From contig NC_019673.1 in the NCBI RefSeq assembly GCF_000328705.1, positions 3,968,001 to 4,032,000 of the forward strand: a DNA stretch of 64,000 nucleotides, written 5' to 3'. Both the position numbers and the translations under genes were made by a program. Below the pieces are notes generated by a model that was not told where the DNA came from, made no database searches, and saw nothing but the letters and a program-made list of their open reading frames with translations. The stretch is from Saccharothrix espanaensis DSM 44229 (lineage in GTDB: Bacteria; Actinomycetota; Actinomycetes; Mycobacteriales; Pseudonocardiaceae). The first letter of the stretch is position 1. Every line of letters starts with the position of its first letter. Positions 58,640-64,000 of the stretch are shown in pieces.

Positions 58640-61366
58640 ATGGAGGTTCGGATCGCCCTGTTGGGCGAGGTGGTGGCCCACGTGGGCGGGCAGCGGGTGG
58701 ACCTCGGGCCCGCCAAGCAGCGGTGCGTGCTGGCCGCGCTGGCGGTCGACCTCGACCGGGCCGTGTCGGTGACCCGGCTCGCCGAACGGGTCTGGGGCGC
58801 GCGGCCGCCCCTGCGCGCCCGCGACACGCTGTCCAGCTACGTGTCCCGGCTGCGCCGGCTCGGCGTCGTGCTCGACCGCCGGTCCGGCGGGTACGCGCTG
58901 GTCGTCGAGGACGACGCGGTCGACCTGCACCGGTTCCGCGCGCTGTGCGCGCAGGCCCGCCGCGCGGGCGACGACCGCGCCGCCGCGCTGCTCACCGAGG
59001 CGCTCGGGCTGTGGCGGGGCGACCCGCTGGGCGGCCTCGACGGCGACTGGGCGGCGGGCGAGCGCGACCGGCTGCGCCAGGAACGGCTCGGCGTCGAGTC
59101 GGAGCTGACCGACGTGCGGCTGCGGCTCGGGCAGGGCGCGGGCCTGGTGGCCGAGCTGTCCGCCCGGGTGGTCGAGCACCCCCTGGACGAGCGGGTCGCC
59201 GCCCAGTACCTGCTCGCCCTCTACCGGGCCGGCCGGGCCGCCGACGCGCTGGAGCACTACCGGGGCCTGCACGCGCGCCTGGTGGACGAGCTCGGCACCG
59301 ACCCCGGACCGGCGCTGCGTGAGCTGCACGGCCGGATCCTCAACGGCGACCCGGCGCTGACCGGCCCGGTCCGCGCCACGCTCGCGGTCACCCCGCGCCA
59401 ACTGCCCGCCGCGCCCGCCCCGTTCGTCGGCCGCCACCACGAGCTGGACCGGCTGGACGCGGCGCTGGCCCAGTCCGGCGGCACGGTGGTGATCTCGGCG
59501 ATCGCCGGCGCGGGCGGGATCGGCAAGACGTGGCTGGCGCTGCACTGGGCGCACCGCAACCTGGACCGGTTCCCGGACGGCCAGCTGTTCGTGGACCTGC
59601 GCGGGTTCAGCCCCGACGGCACGCCGATCACCTCCGCCGCGGCGGTCCGCGGGTTCCTCGACGCGCTCGGCGCGGACCCCGCCAAGATCCCGGTCGACCC
59701 GCACGCCCAGGCCGCGCTGTTCCGCAGCCTGGTGGCCGACAAGCGGGTGCTGGTCGTGCTGGACAACGCCGCCGACACCGGCCAGGTCGCCGACCTGCTG
59801 CCGGGCACCTCCTGCACCGTCCTGGTGACCAGCCGCAACCGGCTGACGGGCCTGATCACCGGCCACTCGGCGCAGCACCTGCCGCTGGACACGCTGGCCG
59901 ACCCGGAGGCCCGCGCGCTGCTGACCGACCGGCTCGGCGCGGACCGGATCGCCGCCGAACCCGCCGCGGTGACCGAGCTGATCGCGCTGTGCGGCGGCTT
60001 CCCGCTGGCGCTGTGCATCATCGCGGGCCACGCCGCCGATGGCCGCCCGCTCGCCGCGCTGGTCGCCGACCTGCGCGAGTTCGGCCTGGTCGCGCTGGAC
60101 GACGGCGACCCGGCAGCCAGCCTGCCGGCGGTCTTCTCGTGGTCCTACCGGGCGCTGACCGAGCCGCAGGCGCGGCTGTTCGCGCTGCTGGGCGTCGCGC
60201 CGGGCCCGGACATCGGCCTGGCGGGCGCGGCGGCGCTGGCCGGCCTGCCGCCGGTCCGGGTGCGGGCCCTGCTGCGCGAGCTGGAGCAGGCGTCGCTGGT
60301 GGCGCAGGACGCCGCCGGCCGCTACGGGATGCACGACCTGATCCGCCGGTTCGCCGTCGACCAGGCCGAACAGCTCGACACCGGGGCCGCGCTGCGCAGG
60401 CTCACCGCCTTCCACCTGCACACCGGCCACGCCGGCAACCTGCTGCTGCACCCGTACGTGACGCCGATCGACCTCGACCCGCTGCCCGACGACGTCCGGC
60501 CGGTGGCGCTGACCGACGACACGGCGGCGCTGGCGTGGTTCGACGCCGAGCACGCCTGCCTGCTGGCCGCCGTCGACGCCGCTCTGGAGCGGGGCGACGA
60601 CCTCGTGGTGTGGCAGCTCGCGTGGACGTTGAACAACTACCACTTCCGGCGGGGCGACCGGCACAACCAACTCGCCGTGTGGGGCCACGCGCTGGCGGCG
60701 GCGCAACGGCTCGACGACCCGGCCGCGCAGATCCTGGCCCACCGCAACGTCGGCCGCGCCAACGCCGACGTGGACCGGCCCGAAGAGGCCATGGACCACC
60801 TCTACCAGGCGCTGGAACTGGCCGGTCGGACCGGCGCGCGGGCCGACGAGGCGCACACCCACCACGCGCTGACCTGGTCGTGGATCCAGCGCGGCGACGA
60901 CCAGCGCGCCCTGGAGCACGGTGAGGCCTCGCTGGCGATCCACCGCACGCTCGGCAACCCGGCGTGGGAGGCCGACGCGCTCAACGCGGTGGGCTGGTGC
61001 GCGGCCCGCCTCGGCCGGCACGACTACGCCCGCGAGCAGTGCCGGGCGGCGCTGGACCTGCACCGCCGCCACCAGGACCGCGACGGCGAGGCGGACACAC
61101 TGGACAGCCTGGGGTTCATCGACCACCAGACCGGCAACCACGAGGACGCCGTCGAGCACTACACGGCCGCCGTCGCGCTCTACGGCGAACTCGGCAACAC
61201 CTACCAGGCGGTCAACACCCTCGACCGGCTGGCCGAGTCGCTGAGCGCGCTGGGCCGCCCCGACGCCGCGCGCGACGCGTGGCAGGAGGCCGAAACCCTG
61301 TACCGGGCGCAGCAACGCGGCGAAGAGGCCGACGAGGTGCTCCGCAAGCTCGCCGCGCTGGGCTGA
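58640..61366 (+). CDS. SARP/AfsR-type regulator with NB-ARC and TPR domains
   Basis: 908 residues from an ATG (a GTG one codon earlier exists). An OmpR-type winged helix opens the chain (about 1-90: 'PAKQRCVLAALAVDLDRAVS', 'DTLSSYVSRLRRLGVVLDRR'), then a BTAD domain (about 95-245: 'DERVAAQYLLALYRAGRAAD', 'ALEHYRGLHARLVDELGTDP'). The NB-ARC/STAND ATPase follows with Walker A 'VISAIAGAGGIGKTWLALHW' (about 290-298) and Walker B 'KRVLVVLDNAA'. TPRs fill about 690-900 ('ALNAVGWCAARLGRHDYARE'). Such proteins switch on secondary metabolism or development after ATP-driven oligomerisation. No biosynthetic cluster lies within the window. Confidence 0.92.
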   Translation: MEVRIALLGEVVAHVGGQRVDLGPAKQRCVLAALAVDLDRAVSVTRLAERVWGARPPLRARDTLSSYVSRLRRLGVVLDRRSGGYALVVEDDAVDLHRFRALCAQARRAGDDRAAALLTEALGLWRGDPLGGLDGDWAAGERDRLRQERLGVESELTDVRLRLGQGAGLVAELSARVVEHPLDERVAAQYLLALYRAGRAADALEHYRGLHARLVDELGTDPGPALRELHGRILNGDPALTGPVRATLAVTPRQLPAAPAPFVGRHHELDRLDAALAQSGGTVVISAIAGAGGIGKTWLALHWAHRNLDRFPDGQLFVDLRGFSPDGTPITSAAAVRGFLDALGADPAKIPVDPHAQAALFRSLVADKRVLVVLDNAADTGQVADLLPGTSCTVLVTSRNRLTGLITGHSAQHLPLDTLADPEARALLTDRLGADRIAAEPAAVTELIALCGGFPLALCIIAGHAADGRPLAALVADLREFGLVALDDGDPAASLPAVFSWSYRALTEPQARLFALLGVAPGPDIGLAGAAALAGLPPVRVRALLRELEQASLVAQDAAGRYGMHDLIRRFAVDQAEQLDTGAALRRLTAFHLHTGHAGNLLLHPYVTPIDLDPLPDDVRPVALTDDTAALAWFDAEHACLLAAVDAALERGDDLVVWQLAWTLNNYHFRRGDRHNQLAVWGHALAAAQRLDDPAAQILAHRNVGRANADVDRPEEAMDHLYQALELAGRTGARADEAHTHHALTWSWIQRGDDQRALEHGEASLAIHRTLGNPAWEADALNAVGWCAARLGRHDYAREQCRAALDLHRRHQDRDGEADTLDSLGFIDHQTGNHEDAVEHYTAAVALYGELGNTYQAVNTLDRLAESLSALGRPDAARDAWQEAETLYRAQQRGEEADEVLRKLAALG

Positions 61367-61373
61367 TCCCCGG

Positions 61374-62783
61374 TCAGGGCGCGGAGCCGGGCGTGGCCGC
61401 GCCGTGCGAGAAGGCCGCGGACTCCGGGCCGTGCCGGGGCGCGGTCTGCGCGCGCAGCCGGGGCAGCGCGCCGGTCAACGCCTCCAGCAGCAGGTCGGCC
61501 AGGTCGTGGGTGAACCCGTTGCGCACCACGATCCGCAGCACCTCCAGGTCCTGCCGGTCGGCCGGGAACCGGTACGCTGGCACCAGCCAGCCCCGTTCCC
61601 GCAGGGCCGCCGAGACGTCGTAGACCGAGTAGCCGCGCTCGCCCTCGGCCAGCGTGAACGCGAACACCGGCAGCTGGGTGCCGTCGGTGAGCAGCCGGAA
61701 CGCGCCGAGCCCGGCGATCCGCGCGGCCAGGTCCGCGGCGACCTCCCGGGAGTACCGCTGCACCCGCCGCAGCCCGTCCCGGCCCAGCCGCAGGAACGTG
61801 TAGTACTGCGCGACGACCTGCGCGCCCGGCCGGGAGAAGTTCAGCGCGAACGTCGGCATCTCGCCGCCCAGGTAGTCGACCTTGAACACCAGGTCGTCGG
61901 GCAGGGCGTGGGCGTCACGCCACACCACCCAGCCGACGCCGGGGTAGACCAGCCCGTACTTGTGACCCGACGTGTTGATCGATGCCACCCGCGGCAGGGT
62001 GAAGTCCCACCCCAGGTCCGGGTCGCAGAACGGGGCGACCATCGCGCCGGACGCGCCGTCGACGTGCACCGGGACGTCCAACCCGGTGACGGCCTGGAAG
62101 GTGTCGAGCTTGGCGCAGATCTCCGCGACCGGCTCGTAGCTGCCGTCGAAGGTCGAGCCGAGCACCGCCACCACGCCGATGGTGTTCTCGTCGCAGCGCG
62201 CGGCGGCCTCGTCGGCGGTGAGGTGGAACCGGTCACCGGACATCGGGACCAGCCGCGCCTCGACGTCCCAGTAGTTCGCGAACTTCTCCCAGCACACCTG
62301 GACGTTCGCGCCCATCACGATGTTGGGCCGGTCGGTCGGCAGGCCCGCGGCCCGGCGGCGGTGCTGCCAGCGGCGCTTGAGCGCCAGGCCCGCCAGCATG
62401 CACGCCTCGCTGGAGCCGGTGGTCGAGCAGCCGGTGGCGTGGTCCGGGTCGACCGCGTGCCACAGGTCGGCGAGCATCCGCACGCACCGCTGCTCCAGGT
62501 CGGCGGTGCGCGGGTACTCGTCCTTGTCGATCATGTTCTTGTCGAAGCACTCCACCATCAGCGCCCGCGCCCGGGGCTCCATCCAGGTGGTGACGAAGGT
62601 GGCCAGGTTGAGCCGCGCGTTGCCGTCCAGCATCAGCTCGTCGTGCACCACCTGGTAGGCGGTGTCGGCGTCCAGCTCGGCGTCGGGCAGCCGGTTGCGC
62701 GGGATCCGGGCGGGCTCGCCGGTGAACACGGGGTTGACCGACACGTGGTCGCGGCCGGAGTCCGGCGGGTGGTCGAGCGGCAC
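61374..62783 (-). CDS. gad: Glutamate decarboxylase (PLP-dependent, group II)
   Basis: 469 residues from a GTG with GAGGACCC upstream. The chain matches bacterial/plant Gad over its length: 'SVNPVFTGEPARIPRNRLPD', 'LMLDGNARLNLATFVTTWME', 'TTGSSEACMLAGLALKRRWQ', 'HVDGASGAMVAPFCDPDLGW' and the PLP lysine Lys275 in 'INTSGHKYGLVYPG'. 'NFSRPGAQVVAQYY' and 'ERGYSVYDVSAALRERGWLV' follow. The reaction is glutamate to GABA plus CO2, consuming a proton. It is the second gene after a class II amidotransferase (13-base gap), with which it is probably cotranscribed. Confidence 0.93.
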   Translation of the reverse strand: MPLDHPPDSGRDHVSVNPVFTGEPARIPRNRLPDAELDADTAYQVVHDELMLDGNARLNLATFVTTWMEPRARALMVECFDKNMIDKDEYPRTADLEQRCVRMLADLWHAVDPDHATGCSTTGSSEACMLAGLALKRRWQHRRRAAGLPTDRPNIVMGANVQVCWEKFANYWDVEARLVPMSGDRFHLTADEAAARCDENTIGVVAVLGSTFDGSYEPVAEICAKLDTFQAVTGLDVPVHVDGASGAMVAPFCDPDLGWDFTLPRVASINTSGHKYGLVYPGVGWVVWRDAHALPDDLVFKVDYLGGEMPTFALNFSRPGAQVVAQYYTFLRLGRDGLRRVQRYSREVAADLAARIAGLGAFRLLTDGTQLPVFAFTLAEGERGYSVYDVSAALRERGWLVPAYRFPADRQDLEVLRIVVRNGFTHDLADLLLEALTGALPRLRAQTAPRHGPESAAFSHGAATPGSAP

Positions 62784-62796
62784 GGGTCCTCGCCTT

Positions 62797-63645
62797 TCAC
62801 CGTTGGGACGCGGCGGCGTGCGCGCCGAGCGCGCTCAGGGACAGCGGGTGGCGCGGCGGGTGGTCGACGACCGTGCGCCGGGACGTGCCCAGCCCGCCGT
62901 CGACGTGCAGCAGCTCGCCGGGCAGCAGCGGCTGCCAGCCCGGGTTGTCGTCCATCCGCTCGGTGGCGACCACGACGGCCGGGTGCTCGGCCGGCGCGCC
63001 GGACCGGACCCGGATCCGGCCGGCGGCGCTCGCGTGCTCCAGGTGCCGGCCGTGGGGATCGCGGTGCAGCACGTACAGGTCGTGCGTGTCCGGGTAGCGC
63101 AGCGCCCACAGCTCGGTCGGCGTCGTCAGCACCAGGTTGATCGCGTAGACCGGCAGGGTGTCGGCGACCCACCGCGCGGCGGCGGCGATGCCCTCGCCGA
63201 CGTCGCCCAGCGCCTCGGCGTGCTTGGTGATCAGCGCGAACAACCGCTCGGAGTCGGTGCCGCCGGCGACCAGGTCGCGGTGGTCACCGAGTTCGGCGTC
63301 GAGGCGGGGGAGGTCGCCGACGACACCGTTGTGCGCGAACAGCCGGCCGTGCTGCTCGAACGGGTGGGTGTTGCGCGGGTCGAGGCCGCCGGTCGAGGCG
63401 TAGCGGACGTGCGCGAGGAAGGTGGTGGACTCGCGTTCGCGGGCGTCGCCGGCGAACCGCTCGTCTGCGTAGGCGGCGATCGGCTGCTTGTCGACCCGCG
63501 GGGTCCCGTCGGCGTCGAACCAGCCGAGCCCGGTGCCGTCCGGCTCGCGCCGGCTCTGCCGGGCCAGGCTGTCCGGCGCTTCGAGCAGCCAGAACGTCGC
63601 GCGCACGCGCAGCGGAGCGGCGGAGAGCCCGAACAACCGGCACAT
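62797..63645 (-). CDS. Class II glutamine amidotransferase (EgtC-like)
   Basis: 282 residues. The ATG at 63645 is fixed by the family: Cys2 (MCRLFGLSAAP) becomes the N-terminal nucleophile after Met removal. Other Ntn motifs follow: 'PDGTGLGWFDADGTPRVDKQ', 'FLAHVRYASTGGLDPRNTHP' and 'GRLFAHNGVVGDLPRLDAEL'. EgtC/YafJ-type enzymes hydrolyse a gamma-glutamyl amide. Next to gad, it could supply glutamate from glutamine or act on a gamma-glutamyl metabolite before decarboxylation. No ergothioneine genes are near, so an EgtC role is unlikely. Confidence 0.9.
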   Translation of the reverse strand: MCRLFGLSAAPLRVRATFWLLEAPDSLARQSRREPDGTGLGWFDADGTPRVDKQPIAAYADERFAGDARERESTTFLAHVRYASTGGLDPRNTHPFEQHGRLFAHNGVVGDLPRLDAELGDHRDLVAGGTDSERLFALITKHAEALGDVGEGIAAAARWVADTLPVYAINLVLTTPTELWALRYPDTHDLYVLHRDPHGRHLEHASAAGRIRVRSGAPAEHPAVVVATERMDDNPGWQPLLPGELLHVDGGLGTSRRTVVDHPPRHPLSLSALGAHAAASQR

Positions 63646-63766
63646 CACGCACCTGCCTGGGACGGTCGGATCACCCCACCAGCCAAGCACCGACCACGCC
63701 GCACCGCAGCCCGTGCCCGACCCCCGTTCGGGTGGCCGGCCCGGCGGTGCGCGCGTCCGGCTCCGG

Positions 63767-64000
63767 TCAGCGCCAGCGGGCGGCGTGGTCGCCGGCGCAG
63801 CCGACCACCGTGCCCCGGCTGTTGAGGTCGGTCGGGCGGCTGCGCGCGGTGCCGGGCGGGGCGGGCAGTTCGACGGCCCGGTCGTCGTGGCTCCAGCGGA
63901 TCGCGCGGACGTGCAGCCCGGTGCTGTCCTCGGCCACGCCGACGACCTGGCCGGCGTTGTTGATCCGCACCGCCTCGCTGTGCACGTACCCGGGCGGCAC
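63767..64000 (-). CDS. HAF-repeat exported protein, 5' part beyond window
   Basis: The last 77 or so codons of a minus-strand gene that continues past the right edge. HAF-type motifs repeat: 'RINNAGQVVGVAED' and 'DLNSRGTVVGCAGDHAARW', with 'AIRWSHDDRAVELPAPPG' between. HAF-repeat proteins are usually exported beta-propellers of unknown role. The true start is not visible. It converges on nothing within the window and is about 120 bases upstream of the amidotransferase gene on the same strand. Confidence 0.72.
   Translation of the reverse strand: MPPGYVHSEAVRINNAGQVVGVAEDSTGLHVRAIRWSHDDRAVELPAPPGTARSRPTDLNSRGTVVGCAGDHAARWR

Noticed and set aside
62797..63645. Ergothioneine EgtC
   Set aside because: EgtA, EgtB, EgtD and EgtE are absent nearby, and the neighbour is glutamate decarboxylase.
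1..64000. tRNA or rRNA genes
   Set aside because: No stretch with a T-loop GTTCGAATC-like core and matching acceptor stem, and no rRNA-like sequence, was found by eye.

Overview
The window is very GC-rich, with frequent GTG starts, strong third-position GC bias and actinobacterial families throughout (EspC-type ESX substrates, SARP/AfsR-type regulators, DUF5937 ArsR proteins, NarL-type two-component pairs, streptogrisin-like proteases). It is best read as chromosome of a filamentous actinomycete, probably of the Pseudonocardiales (Saccharothrix/Actinosynnema/Lentzea-like). The genus is an inference from gene style only. I saw no tRNA, rRNA, CRISPR array, integrase or insertion sequence.

1-13 kb: a membrane-anchored beta-propeller gene diverges from a tightly coupled four-gene operon (1479-6971): two unrecognised proteins, a TPR protein and a CHAT-family caspase-like protease with its His and Cys. 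Every junction overlaps by 4-7 bases. This is the best candidate for an undescribed system. Housekeeping-type genes follow (membrane protein, CoA transferase, SGNH esterase, membrane protein), then an atypical SDR gene diverging from a TetR regulator with a clear operator.

13-19 kb: an orphan type VII (ESX) effector locus. It holds an EspC-like 100-residue protein, a 1316-residue modular toxin (helical ESX-type N-terminus, Pro/Gly repeat linker, C-terminal NS_2-type nuclease) and two YezG-like immunity paralogues, closed by a 34-bp perfect palindrome. No ESX core machinery is in the window.

19-30 kb: an MprF-like aminoacyl-phosphatidylglycerol synthase and, nearby, a stand-alone relative of its membrane domain in an operon with two DUF202 proteins. 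Then come an exonuclease, an aminoglycoside adenylyltransferase-like gene, an MFS transporter, an S4 RNA-binding protein, and an ECF sigma/membrane-protein pair whose sigma gene is broken by a 26-bp tandem duplication and a C-terminal loss.

30-43 kb: DUF2203, a secreted phytase-like esterase, a serine hydrolase, a P-loop kinase, a divergent inositol-phosphatase-like protein, a GNAT, a 1142-residue Ski2/Hel308-like helicase with an N-terminal zinc ribbon, a DUF5937 ArsR regulator, and two secreted propeller proteins.

43-54 kb: a secreted/membrane serine hydrolase diverges from two NarL-type two-component systems that flank an S33 peptidase; the second is translationally coupled to a variant lspA. 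Then SDR, MoaF-like, HEAT-repeat and PPOX genes.

54-64 kb: a streptogrisin-like protease, a LysR regulator, an alpha/beta hydrolase diverging from a TetR regulator across a shared palindrome, a large SARP/NB-ARC/TPR regulator, a class II amidotransferase-glutamate decarboxylase pair, and the edge of a HAF-repeat gene.
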